Below, piece by piece: positions 36,596 through 45,143 of a stretch of 64,000 nt of DNA. Within the stretch, counting starts at the first letter, position 1, and every line of letters begins with the position of its first letter. The notes below the pieces were generated by a model. That model did no database searches. It was not told the origin of the DNA and saw nothing but the letters and a program-made list of their open reading frames with translations. The stretch is from Sinimarinibacterium arenosum. Its GTDB lineage: Bacteria > Pseudomonadota > Gammaproteobacteria > Nevskiales > Nevskiaceae. The position numbers and the translations under genes were made by a program. Location of the stretch: contig NZ_SUKF01000001.1 of assembly GCF_005047655.1 (NCBI RefSeq), positions 1 through 64,000 on the forward strand, read 5' to 3'.

Positions 36596-38127
36596 CCGTA
36601 ACTGCTCTGAATGCCCAGGGGCAGGCCCAGCGTCCAGTACAGCAGCAGGAACACCGTCCAGATCAGCAGGAAGCCCATCGAGTACGGCAGCATCATCGCC
36701 GTCAGCGTGCCGATGCCGGTGGATTTTACATAGCGCTGGCAGAACACCACCACCAGCGGAAAGTACGGCATCAGCGGTGTGATGATGTTGGTGCTGGAGT
36801 CGCCGACGCGGTAGGCCGCCTGCGACAGATCCGGCGAGATGCCCAGCTGCATCAGCATCGGCACGAAGATCGGGGACAGCAGTGCCCATTTTGCCGAGGC
36901 AGAGCCGACGAAAAGATTGATGAAGCCGGTGAGCAGCACGATGCCGGCAATCGTCAGCGTCGCAGGCAGGGCCATAGCCTGCAGCAGTGCGGCACCTTCG
37001 AGCGCCAGCAGCACCCCGAGGTTGGACTGCCCGAAGGCGTAGATGAACTGCGCGATGAAGAACATGATCACCAGGTAATAGCCCATGCCTGCCATGGACT
37101 TGCTCATGCCGGCGATCACGTCGCGTGAGTTGCGCACGGAGCCCGCCATTACGCCGTAGACGAGCCCCGGCAGCAGGAACAGCAGGAAGATCAGCGGGAC
37201 GATCGAACGCATCAGTGGCGCCGCGCCGGAAGCGAGCGAGCCGTCCGGTCCGCGCCATGCTGAATCCTGCGGCAGTGAGGTCAGCAGCAGCGCCAGCAGG
37301 CCCAGACCCATTGCGATCAGCGCCCCGGCCAGCGCGCGGCGTTCCCCGGGCGCCAGCGGCGTCATCTGCGGCAGATCCTGCAGCTCGCCGTCGAGCTCGG
37401 TGTGGCGCAGGCGGGGCTCCACCAGCTTGTCGGTGATCAGCCAGCCGAGGCCGGTGATCAGCAGCGCCGAGGCGGTGGTGAAGAAGTAGTTGTTCAGCGG
37501 GTTGAGCACGATCTCGGGATCGAGAATGCGCGCCCCGGCCTGTGACAGGCCTTGCAGCATCGGGTCCAGCGCCGAAGGCACGAAGTTGGCCGAAAAGCCG
37601 CCGGAGACGCCGGCGAAGGCCGCGGCGATGCCCGCCAGCGGGTGACGCCCAGCAGCGTAGAAGATCACGCCACCCAACGGAATCACCAGCACGTAGCCGG
37701 CGTCGACCGCCGAATGGCTGACGATGCCCACCAGAATGACCATGGGCGTCAGCAACCAGCGCGCGGTGACGCCGAGCAGGGCGCGCAAGCCGGCATTGAT
37801 GAATCCAGTGTGTTCGGCAACGCCGATGCCCAGCATCGCCACCAGCACGACGCCGACCGGATGGAAGTGCGCGAAGTTGTTGACCATTGCTGACAGGAAG
37901 GCGGTGAGCGCGGCCGGGGCCAACATGTTGTTGACCCGCAAGGCTTCGCCGCTGCGGGGATCCGTCACGCCGAATTCGATGCCGGACAGCGTCCACGACA
38001 ACAGCCACACCAGGAACAGCAGCGCCACGAACAGCATCGCCGGGTCCGGCAGACGATTGCCGACCCGTTCCACCACGCCGAGCAGACGCTCCAGTATCCC
38101 GGCCCCTTCAGGCTTTGTGTGTGCCAC
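36580..38127 (-). CDS. AbgT-family transporter
   Basis: A 515-residue membrane protein with about 12 helices plus re-entrant loops, matching AbgT/MtrF: RLPDPAMLFVALLFLVWLLS, NNFAHFHPVGVVLVAMLGIG, SHSAVDAGYVLVIPLGG and the C-terminal GDSSTNIITPLMPYFPLVV. The family includes p-aminobenzoyl-glutamate importers and sulfonamide exporters; direction here is not evident. GTG 38127 is preferred because GGGGGA stands five bases upstream; TTG 38145 would add six residues. The gene overlaps pip by 16 bases at its 3' end. Confidence 0.88.
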   Translation of the reverse strand: MAHTKPEGAGILERLLGVVERVGNRLPDPAMLFVALLFLVWLLSWTLSGIEFGVTDPRSGEALRVNNMLAPAALTAFLSAMVNNFAHFHPVGVVLVAMLGIGVAEHTGFINAGLRALLGVTARWLLTPMVILVGIVSHSAVDAGYVLVIPLGGVIFYAAGRHPLAGIAAAFAGVSGGFSANFVPSALDPMLQGLSQAGARILDPEIVLNPLNNYFFTTASALLITGLGWLITDKLVEPRLRHTELDGELQDLPQMTPLAPGERRALAGALIAMGLGLLALLLTSLPQDSAWRGPDGSLASGAAPLMRSIVPLIFLLFLLPGLVYGVMAGSVRNSRDVIAGMSKSMAGMGYYLVIMFFIAQFIYAFGQSNLGVLLALEGAALLQAMALPATLTIAGIVLLTGFINLFVGSASAKWALLSPIFVPMLMQLGISPDLSQAAYRVGDSSTNIITPLMPYFPLVVVFCQRYVKSTGIGTLTAMMLPYSMGFLLIWTVFLLLYWTLGLPLGIQSSYGYPGG

Positions 38128-38198
38128 GAATCCCCCGATCCCCAATTTGAACGGGGATCATACACAGGCCGGCCGTGTGGCCATGCCCGGGAAACGCC

Positions 38199-39725
38199 TC
38201 AGTCGTGGGCGATCTGCGTGGTGGCCTGTCCGTTGTCCGTGGTGGCTGCTTTGCGGAACAGCAGCAGCAGCGGGATCGCTAGCAGCACGCCGATCATCAT
38301 CGCCTTGAAGTCGGCGATCAGCGCCAGCATCGCCGATTGTTGCTGCACGTCGGTCATCAGCTGCGCCAGACCTGCGGCCGAGCCCAGACCGCCAGCGGCA
38401 TTGGCGTATTCCGCCAGCGCCGGATTGAACGGATTCACGTGTTCGACCAGCTGCGCGTGGTTGTGCTGCAGCATGCGCGACTGATACGCGAATGCCAGGG
38501 CGATGCCGACGCTGCTTCCGACGTTGCGCAACAGGCTGAACAGCGCAGTGGCTTCGCCGCGGTGCTCCGCGTGCAGCGTCGCGAAGGTGATCGTGCTCAG
38601 CGGCACGAACACCAGACCCAGTCCGGCGCCCTGAACCACGCCGGCGAGCATCAATGTCGTGATTGGTACGTCCAGGCTGAACTCGGCCATCCAGTACAGC
38701 GAGTAGGCGGTCAGGATCAGGCCGGCCAACATCAGTGGCCGCGCGTCGATCCGACCGATGATTTTTCCAACCACATGCATTGCGATCATCGTGCCGACGC
38801 CGCGCGGCGCCAGTGCGAGGCCGGTGGTGGTGGCCGGCACGTTGCGCAGGTTCTGCAGGAACGGCGGCAACAGTGCCGAGGTGGCGAACAGCACCACGCC
38901 GACCACGGAAATCATCACCAGTCCGGCAGTGAAGTTGCGATCGGCGAACAGTACCGGAGAGACGAACGGCCGCGCCGTCGTCATCGAATGGGCGACGAAC
39001 AGATACAGCGCCAGGATCGCGACAAAGGCCTCGGCGATGATTTCCGGCGAGCTGAACCAGTCCAGGGTTTCGCCGCGATCGAGCATCAGCTGCAGCGCGG
39101 CGATGGCGACGCTGAGTGCAACGAAGCCGCCGACATCCAGCGGCTTCGCCGTGCTCTCACGGTCCGGGGGCAGTGCCGCCATCAGACCCAGTACCGACAG
39201 GATGCCGATCGGCACGTTGATGTAGAACACCCAGCGCCAGTTGTAGTACTCGGTCAGCCAGCCGCCGAGCACCGGCCCGAGGATCGGACCGATCATCACG
39301 CCCATGCCCCAGAGTGCCATCGCCTGTCCGTGCTGCTGTGGCGGATAGCTGTCCAGCATCACCGCCTGCGACAGCGGCACCAGGCAGGCGCCGAACAGGC
39401 CCTGCAGAATGCGGAACGTGACCATTTCCGGCAGTGATGTCGCCATGCCGCACAGGATCGAGGCGATCGTGAAGCCGATTACGGCGATGATGAAAACCCG
39501 TTTGCGCCCGAAACGGTTGGCGAGATAGCCCGTCGGCGCGGTCGCGATCGCGCAGGCGACCATGTACGAAGTCAGCACCCAGGTAATCTGATCCGTCGCC
39601 GCCGACAATGCGCCGCGCATGTGCGGCAGCGCGACGTTGGCGATGGTGGTGTCCAGCACCTGCATCAAGGTCGCGGCCATCACAGCGACAGTGACGAGTC
39701 CGCGTTCTGCCGCCGTGGTGCTCAA
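38199..39725 (-). CDS. emrB: DHA2-family multidrug efflux pump EmrB
   Basis: A 508-residue, 14-helix MFS drug/proton antiporter. Typical stretches are LMQVLDTTIANVALPHMRG (motif D1), ANRFGRKRVFIIA (motif A) and the antiporter motif C region GPILGPVLGGWL. The start appears to be TTG 39725, which overlaps the emrA stop (TTGA) and gives the usual 20 residues before MQVLD; no ATG is available there. With EmrA it forms an inner-membrane pump that needs an outer-membrane TolC-type channel, not encoded here. It is third in the marR-emrA-emrB unit. Confidence 0.92.
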   Translation of the reverse strand: MSTTAAERGLVTVAVMAATLMQVLDTTIANVALPHMRGALSAATDQITWVLTSYMVACAIATAPTGYLANRFGRKRVFIIAVIGFTIASILCGMATSLPEMVTFRILQGLFGACLVPLSQAVMLDSYPPQQHGQAMALWGMGVMIGPILGPVLGGWLTEYYNWRWVFYINVPIGILSVLGLMAALPPDRESTAKPLDVGGFVALSVAIAALQLMLDRGETLDWFSSPEIIAEAFVAILALYLFVAHSMTTARPFVSPVLFADRNFTAGLVMISVVGVVLFATSALLPPFLQNLRNVPATTTGLALAPRGVGTMIAMHVVGKIIGRIDARPLMLAGLILTAYSLYWMAEFSLDVPITTLMLAGVVQGAGLGLVFVPLSTITFATLHAEHRGEATALFSLLRNVGSSVGIALAFAYQSRMLQHNHAQLVEHVNPFNPALAEYANAAGGLGSAAGLAQLMTDVQQQSAMLALIADFKAMMIGVLLAIPLLLLFRKAATTDNGQATTQIAHD

Positions 39726-40816
39726 GGTGCCGCAGCGCTCGTCGGTGTGATCACGGCTGAGTTGTTGACACGCGCCAGCACCGGAGGATGCGATTCGGTG
39801 TCGATGCGGATCTCCGAGCTCATGCCCGCACGCAGCGGCGGAGCATCGCCACGCTGCATGATGCGGATGCGCACCGGTACGCGTTGCACGACCTTGACCC
39901 AGTTGCCGGTCGCGTTCTGTGCCGGCAGCAGCGAGAACTCGGCACCGGTGGCCTGACCGATGCTGTCGACGATGCCGTCCCACTGCGTCGAGCGATAGGC
40001 ATCGACTTCGATCGTCACCGCCTGGCCCGGGCGCACGTGTTCGAGCTGGGATTCCTTCAGATTGGCTTCAACCCAGAGATCCTGCGATGCGACCACGCTC
40101 ATCAGCGGCAGCCCCGGCATCGCGTACTCGCCGAGTTCGGCAACCTTGCTGGCGATGCCGTCCAGCGGCGCGCGCACCTGCGTCCGTTCAAAGTCGAGTC
40201 TGGCCTTGTTGAGGCTCGCCATTGCGGCCTGGTAGCTCGGATGCTCCTCGGCGGCAATGTCCGGGTTGCCGCCGAGTTGCGCGCGCACTTCTGCGATCTC
40301 GTGCTGAACCTCGACGATGTGGCTCTGTGCCACCTGCAGACCGTGTTCGGCTTCATCCAGCGTCGAGCCGGAGACCACGCCCTTGGCATGCATCTCGCGC
40401 ACGCGGCGATCGTGGCTCTGCTGATACGCCAAATCGGACTCGGCGGAACGCAGCGACGCTTCCTTCTGGGCGTAGCTGGCTTTCAGGGAATCGATCTGCA
40501 GCCGCGTTTGCGTCAGTGCCGCCTCGGCCTGCTGTACCGCGACCTCATACGGCGCCGGGTCGATCTGCAGCAGCACCTCGCCCCGGTGGACCGCCTGGTT
40601 CTCGCGCACGTTGACGCGAGTGACGGTGCCGGTGACCTCGGCGCTGACGTTGACCAGATTGGCTTTCAGGTAGGCGTCGTCGGTGGAAACGTAGCGTCCC
40701 CCGAACCAGTAGAGTGCGGCGGCGACAACGACCGCCACGACCGGAACGATCCCCAGCAGCCAGATGCGCAGGCTGCGGTTCGATCGGCGGTTGTGCAGTG
40801 TGGGGGTGTTGCTCAT
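39722..40816 (-). CDS. emrA: HlyD/EmrA membrane fusion protein
   Basis: A 364-residue periplasmic adaptor with an N-terminal anchor helix (about 17-39), a biotinyl-lipoyl-like hairpin (STDDAYLKANLVNVSAEVTG, VRENQAVHRGEVLLQIDP), a long coiled-coil hairpin (about residues 90-185) and a beta-barrel C-terminus. It links EmrB to an outer-membrane channel. ATG 40816 gives MSNTPTLHN. It lies 37 bases downstream of the marR stop and overlaps emrB. Confidence 0.92.
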   Translation of the reverse strand: MSNTPTLHNRRSNRSLRIWLLGIVPVVAVVVAAALYWFGGRYVSTDDAYLKANLVNVSAEVTGTVTRVNVRENQAVHRGEVLLQIDPAPYEVAVQQAEAALTQTRLQIDSLKASYAQKEASLRSAESDLAYQQSHDRRVREMHAKGVVSGSTLDEAEHGLQVAQSHIVEVQHEIAEVRAQLGGNPDIAAEEHPSYQAAMASLNKARLDFERTQVRAPLDGIASKVAELGEYAMPGLPLMSVVASQDLWVEANLKESQLEHVRPGQAVTIEVDAYRSTQWDGIVDSIGQATGAEFSLLPAQNATGNWVKVVQRVPVRIRIMQRGDAPPLRAGMSSEIRIDTESHPPVLARVNNSAVITPTSAAAP

Positions 40817-40853
40817 GGTTCGACTCAGCGGAATTCGGGACGGCGGACGCACA

Positions 40854-41291
40854 TCAGGCGTCGCAGAGATTGGATTTGATTTGCGACAGCAGGGCTTCGA
40901 GCTGCTGGCGCTGCTGCGGGGTGATGCCGGCGAGCGCGCGTTCGCGGGTTTCGGTGCCCAGGCGGGTCAGTTCGGCAATCAGCGGCTCGGCCTTGGTGTC
41001 GAGATACACCCGCATCGCGCGGCGGTCCTGTTCATGTGCTTCACGCCGCACCCAGCCGGCCTTGACCAGGCGTTCCAGCAACTGCGTCACCGTCACCGGA
41101 TGCACTTCCAGCCGCTCGGCCAGGGTGGTTTGCGTCATGCCCGGCTCGCGGTGCAGCTGCGCCAGCGCAGACCATTGCGCCTGGGTCAGTCCATGGGCCT
41201 GGGCGCGGCGACGGAAGTCCTGGCGGATCAGGCGTCCGGTTTCGAGGATCAGGCTGCTGATCGTCGGGTTGGCGAGGGTGGCATTCGACAT
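40854..41291 (-). CDS. MarR-family transcriptional repressor
   Basis: A 145-residue winged-helix regulator with the MarR core: LTQAQWSALAQLHREPGMTQ, TLAERLEVHPVTVTQLLERLV (recognition helix) and the wing EAHEQDRRAMRVYLD (the DxRxxxVxL motif). ATG 41291 is chosen; earlier in-frame ATGs lie inside the operator palindrome and would extend across it. As first gene of the operon with emrA-emrB it most likely represses the pump and itself until a lipophilic drug or aromatic acid binds. Confidence 0.92.
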   Translation of the reverse strand: MSNATLANPTISSLILETGRLIRQDFRRRAQAHGLTQAQWSALAQLHREPGMTQTTLAERLEVHPVTVTQLLERLVKAGWVRREAHEQDRRAMRVYLDTKAEPLIAELTRLGTETRERALAGITPQQRQQLEALLSQIKSNLCDA

Positions 41292-41314
41292 AATGATTAG
41301 TGTACTAATCATTA
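41291..41314. promoter_or_regulatory. MarR operator overlapping the regulator start codon
   Basis: TAATGATTAG-TGTA-CTAATCATTA is a perfect 10+4+10 inverted repeat whose first base is the first base of the marR ATG. A further half site (CTAATCA, 41320-41326) follows. Length and AT-rich symmetry are typical of MarR dimer sites, so autorepression is very likely. Confidence 0.82.
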
Positions 41315-41370
41315 GCGACCTAATCAATCGCGATGGCAAGGCCCCGCCTGTGGCGGGTGTGGCTAAGGCG

Positions 41371-41841
41371 TCAAGCGCTCAGATCGAAGCCGGAATCGTC
41401 CTTGACCGCTTCGAGCACCAGGCTCGACCGCACGTCCTTGACCCCCGGCAGGCCGATCAGGACTTTCATCGAGAACTCGGCGAAGGCCTGCAGGTCGGCG
41501 GTCCAGACGTGCAGCAGGAAGTCCAGGTCGCCGGTCATGACATAGCAGGCGCGCACCTCAGGCCGCGCTCGAATCGCGGCCTCGAAGGCCTGGGTGGCTG
41601 CGCTGGACTGCCGTTCGATGCTGACGCGGACGAAGGCCTGCACCTGCAGGCCCAGGGCGGCTGGCGACAGCACGGCGGCGTAGCGACGGATCACGCCGCT
41701 GTCCTCCAGCTTGCGGACGCGACGCTGGCAGGCAGTGGGTGACAGCGACACGCGTTCGGCCAGCTCAACCACCGGCAGGCGTCCTTCGCGCTGCAGTGTG
41801 TTCAAAATGCGCAGATCGGTGCGGTCCAGATCGGCGTGCAT
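41371..41841 (-). CDS. Lrp/AsnC-family transcriptional regulator
   Basis: A 156-residue regulator with an N-terminal helix-turn-helix (LDRTDLRILNTLQREGRLPV, VSLSPTACQRRVRKLEDSGVI) and a RAM ligand domain (VYVMTGDLDFLLHVW-like ACYVMTGDLDFLLHV). It is divergent from the phhA-hppD-hmgA-fah-maiA operon with only 134 bases between, so it is the obvious candidate controller, probably responding to phenylalanine or tyrosine. In other bacteria such pathways are run by PhhR (sigma54) or HpdA/Lrp-like proteins; the latter fits here. Confidence 0.92.
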   Translation of the reverse strand: MHADLDRTDLRILNTLQREGRLPVVELAERVSLSPTACQRRVRKLEDSGVIRRYAAVLSPAALGLQVQAFVRVSIERQSSAATQAFEAAIRARPEVRACYVMTGDLDFLLHVWTADLQAFAEFSMKVLIGLPGVKDVRSSLVLEAVKDDSGFDLSA

Positions 41842-41852
41842 GATTTCACCCT

Positions 41853-41887
41853 AAAATTGGATGTTACTAGTGAATTAATTCAATTTT
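41853..41887. promoter_or_regulatory. AT-rich nested palindrome, candidate Lrp-type site
   Basis: A 12-base perfect palindrome TGAATTAATTCA (41871-41882) lies inside outer arms AAAATTG (41853-41859) and CAATTTT (41881-41887), in the short gap between the Lrp gene and phhA. The surroundings are otherwise GC-rich. Lrp proteins favour such degenerate AT-rich palindromes. Confidence 0.6.
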
Positions 41888-41975
41888 GTCACAATCTGTG
41901 GCGATTGTTGCATCAAATCGTTACCGCAGGCGCGATAAAGTGGGTCTCAAACATGGCAAGCCATTGGAGGAGACC

Positions 41976-42878
41976 ATGTACGGCGCTCACACCTCTTCGG
42001 CGCTGCGCGGCGACTACCGTCGCGCCCGCGCCGATTTCACTGTCGAACAAGGCTGGCATCGCTACAGCGCAGCGGATCAGGTGCTGTGGAGGCGGCTGTA
42101 TGAACGGCAATGCCGGCAGCTTGCCGACAGCGCCTGCGAGGCCTACATCGACGGGCTGGCGCGCGCAGGCAGCGCAACGCGTATCCCGGATCTGAAGGCG
42201 GTCAGCGACGCGCTGACCGCGGCGACCGGCTGGCGTCTGGTGGCCGTGCCCGGCTTCATCCCGGATGCGCAGTTCTTCGCACATCTGGCGGCGCGCCAGT
42301 TTCCGGTGACGGTCTGGCTGCGCAAGCCGGAGGAGATCGACTATCTGGTCGAGCCCGATATCTTTCATGACTTCTTCGGTCATGTGCCGATGCTGTTCGA
42401 TCCGCACTTCGCCGACTTCGTGCAGCGCTATGGCGAACAGGGCCTGCACGCGATCACGCTGGATGCGCTGCCGCTGGTCGCACGTCTGTACTGGTATACC
42501 GTTGAGTTCGGCCTGATCGAAACGCCGAAGGGTCTACGCGCCTACGGTGCCGGCATCCTGTCGTCGGCGGGAGAAACCGCGTATGCACTCGACAGTGCGC
42601 AGGCGCTGCGCATCCGCTTTGACCTGCAACGCTGCATGCGCACGCGGTATCGCATCGACGCGTTTCAGAAGACCTACTTCGTGATCCAGTCCCTGGACCA
42701 GCTGATGGCCGCGATCGACCAGGATCTGGATCTGCTGCTGACGCAGCTCCGGAGCGCGCCGGAGCTGGATCCGGAGCATCTGGCGCCCGGTGATCGCATC
42801 GTTGCGCCGCGTCGTTCGGCAATGCCGATCCCGATGTCCAAGCCAGTACCGCCCCCGGCAGGAGTGGCCACGCCATGA
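41976..42878 (+). CDS. phhA: Phenylalanine 4-monooxygenase
   Basis: Tetrahydropterin-dependent conversion of phenylalanine to tyrosine. The 300-residue catalytic-only bacterial form has the iron ligands His131 and His136 (FHDFFGHVP) and Glu177 (WYTVEFGL), plus the pterin loop VPGFIPDAQFFAHL. ATG 41976 follows a strong GGAGGAG site; an open frame upstream is not protein-like. First gene of the tyrosine operon; stop overlaps hppD by four bases. A 4a-carbinolamine dehydratase gene (phhB) is not in the operon. Confidence 0.95.
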   Translation: MYGAHTSSALRGDYRRARADFTVEQGWHRYSAADQVLWRRLYERQCRQLADSACEAYIDGLARAGSATRIPDLKAVSDALTAATGWRLVAVPGFIPDAQFFAHLAARQFPVTVWLRKPEEIDYLVEPDIFHDFFGHVPMLFDPHFADFVQRYGEQGLHAITLDALPLVARLYWYTVEFGLIETPKGLRAYGAGILSSAGETAYALDSAQALRIRFDLQRCMRTRYRIDAFQKTYFVIQSLDQLMAAIDQDLDLLLTQLRSAPELDPEHLAPGDRIVAPRRSAMPIPMSKPVPPPAGVATP

Positions 42879-43963
42879 ATCAGAAGACCACAGTGTCCAT
42901 CGTCAATCCCCTCGGAACCGATGGCTTCGAGTTCGTCGAATACACCGCACCCACCGCGGACGGTATTGCGCAACTGCATCGCCTGTTCGAGATGATGGGC
43001 TTCGTCGCGATCGCCCGGCACCGCAGCAAGGACGTCACCCTGTACCGGCAGGGGCAGATCAACTTTCTGGTCAATGGCACGCCGTACACGCACTTCGAAC
43101 AGTTCGCACGGGCCCACGGGCCCAGCGCCTGTGCGATGGGTTGGCGCGTGGCCGACGCGGTGGCCGCGCACCGGCACGCAGTGGCGCAGGGTGCGGTTCC
43201 GTTCGATACGCGGCCCGGTCTGATGGAGCTGAATCTGCCGGCGGTCTATGGCATCGGCAGCAGCGTGCTGTACTTCGTTGACCGATATGCGGACCGGGGA
43301 TCGATCTACGACATCGACTTCAATTACTTCGACGGCGTCGACCGCGCGCCGCAGGGCGTGGGTCTGCGCGAGGTCGATCATCTGACTCACAACGTCGAAC
43401 GCGGGAACATGGATACCTGGTCCAGCTTCTACGAGCGCATCGGCAACTTCCGCGAGATCCGCTATTTCGACATCGAAGGCAAACTCACCGGCCTGGTGTC
43501 ACGCGCGATGACCTCACCTTGCGGGCGCATTCGCATCCCGATCAACGAGAGTTCCGATGACAACAGTCAGATCGAGGAATTTCTGCGCCAGTATCGCGGC
43601 GAAGGCATCCAGCACATCGCCTTGTCGACCGACGACATCTACGCCACCGTCGACGCGCTGCGCCAGCGCGGCGTGCAGTTCATGGACACGCCGGACACCT
43701 ACTACGACAAGGTCGATGCGCGCGTGCCCGGCCATGGCGAACCGCTGGCGCTGTTGCGCGAGCTACGCATCCTGATCGACGGCGCCCCAGTTGAAGGCAT
43801 TCTGCTGCAGATTTTCACCAGCACCGTGATCGGTCCGATCTTTTTCGAGATCATTCAGCGCAAGGGCAACCAGGGTTTCGGTGAAGGCAATTTCAAGGCC
43901 CTGTTCGAGTCGATCGAGGACGATCAGATCAGGCGTGGTGTACTGAAGCCTGAAGCGGCCTGA
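42875..43963 (+). CDS. hppD: 4-hydroxyphenylpyruvate dioxygenase
   Basis: Converts 4-hydroxyphenylpyruvate to homogentisate. The 362-residue protein consists of two vicinal-oxygen-chelate halves. Iron ligands are His169 (EVDHLTHNV), His247 (GIQHIALST) and Glu325 (GPIFFEIIQRKG), and the C-terminal GNQGFGEGNFKALFESIE is the HPPD hallmark, separating it from hydroxymandelate synthase. Coupled to phhA by an ATGA overlap. The transaminase that makes its substrate from tyrosine is not in the window. Confidence 0.96.
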   Translation: MNQKTTVSIVNPLGTDGFEFVEYTAPTADGIAQLHRLFEMMGFVAIARHRSKDVTLYRQGQINFLVNGTPYTHFEQFARAHGPSACAMGWRVADAVAAHRHAVAQGAVPFDTRPGLMELNLPAVYGIGSSVLYFVDRYADRGSIYDIDFNYFDGVDRAPQGVGLREVDHLTHNVERGNMDTWSSFYERIGNFREIRYFDIEGKLTGLVSRAMTSPCGRIRIPINESSDDNSQIEEFLRQYRGEGIQHIALSTDDIYATVDALRQRGVQFMDTPDTYYDKVDARVPGHGEPLALLRELRILIDGAPVEGILLQIFTSTVIGPIFFEIIQRKGNQGFGEGNFKALFESIEDDQIRRGVLKPEAA

Positions 43964-43994
43964 ATCTCCTTATCGTCTTGAGTCGGAGCGGCGC

Positions 43995-45131
43995 ATGCAT
44001 AAGTGGATCTATCGTCCGATTGTTGAAGGCATCACGTCGCGACAGGCCCACGCGGACCTGCCGCCGGGCACGGTCGAGCGTGAGCTTGGCAAGGAAGGCT
44101 TCTTCGGTCCGTCGACCCAGATGATTCACCCGCGGCCACCGACCGGCTGGACCGGCTGGGAAGGTCCATTGCGGCCACGGGCCTACGATCTGACCCGGAT
44201 CGAAGCGAACGCGACGACGCCGTGGTCGGCCACTCCGCTGCTGCGCAACGCGCATCTGCAGCTGCGCTGGTGGCGCTGTGCACAATCGATGGACCGACTG
44301 GTGCGCAATGCCGACGGCGACGAGCTGCTGTTCGTGCACAGCGGCAGCGCCGAGCTGTACTGCGACTACGGGCATCTGAGCCTTGAGGCGGGCGACTATC
44401 TGGTGGTGCCGCGCGGCACGCTGTGGCGCCTGGAATGCGCGGCGCCGTTGCAGGTGCTGTTGATCGAGGCCACCGGATCCAGCTATCGATTGCCGGACAA
44501 GGGTCTGCTGGGTGAACAGGCGATCTTCGATCCGGCGCTGCTGGACTATCCACGCATCAACGATGCGTTCAAGGCACAGCAGCACGGCGTCATCGCGGAG
44601 CGAAGCTGGGCCGTCGATATCAAGCGTCGCGACGTGCTGTCGACGGTGACGTATCCGTACAACCCGCTGGATGCGCTGGGCTGGCACGGCAGCCTGATGC
44701 CGGTGCGGATCAACGTGCGCGACCTGCGTCCGTTGATGTCGCATCGCTATCATCTGCCGCCATCGGCGCACACGACCTTCGTTGCGGACCGCTTCGTTGT
44801 CTGCACCTTTGTGCCGCGCCCGTTCGAGACCGACGCCGGCGCGATCAAGGTGCCGTTCTTTCACAACAACGACGACTACGACGAAGTCATCTTCTATCAC
44901 GCCGGCGACTTCTTCTCGCGCGACAACATCCATCCCGGCATGCTGACCTGGCATCCCTGCGGATTCACCCATGGCCCGCATCCCAAGGCGCTGCACAACA
45001 TGCTGCAGCCGAACAAATCCGGGACTGATGAATACGCGGTGATGATCGACACGCGCGATGCGCTCGACGCCGCAGCGGAGGCGACGGCGGTCGAATGGAG
45101 CGATTACCATCGGTCCTGGACTGCTGAATAG
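43995..45131 (+). CDS. hmgA: Homogentisate 1,2-dioxygenase, short type
   Basis: Opens the homogentisate ring to maleylacetoacetate. At 378 residues it is shorter than the usual 430-residue HmgA. The bicupin core is present, with GDELLFVHSGSAELYCDYGH in the first cupin. The C-terminal block with FHNNDDYDEVIFYHAGDFFS and FTHGPHP holds the expected His, Glu and His iron ligands. The operon place between hppD and fumarylacetoacetase supports the assignment. Spacing to hppD is 31 bases. Confidence 0.9.
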   Translation: MHKWIYRPIVEGITSRQAHADLPPGTVERELGKEGFFGPSTQMIHPRPPTGWTGWEGPLRPRAYDLTRIEANATTPWSATPLLRNAHLQLRWWRCAQSMDRLVRNADGDELLFVHSGSAELYCDYGHLSLEAGDYLVVPRGTLWRLECAAPLQVLLIEATGSSYRLPDKGLLGEQAIFDPALLDYPRINDAFKAQQHGVIAERSWAVDIKRRDVLSTVTYPYNPLDALGWHGSLMPVRINVRDLRPLMSHRYHLPPSAHTTFVADRFVVCTFVPRPFETDAGAIKVPFFHNNDDYDEVIFYHAGDFFSRDNIHPGMLTWHPCGFTHGPHPKALHNMLQPNKSGTDEYAVMIDTRDALDAAAEATAVEWSDYHRSWTAE

Positions 45132-45143
45132 AGTGTTGTCGAC

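Noticed and set aside
41343-41357. CCCGCC-TGT-GGCGGG hairpin downstream of the Lrp gene as terminator
   Set aside because: Only six pairs and no U-tract on either strand; such short GC hairpins are frequent in this composition.
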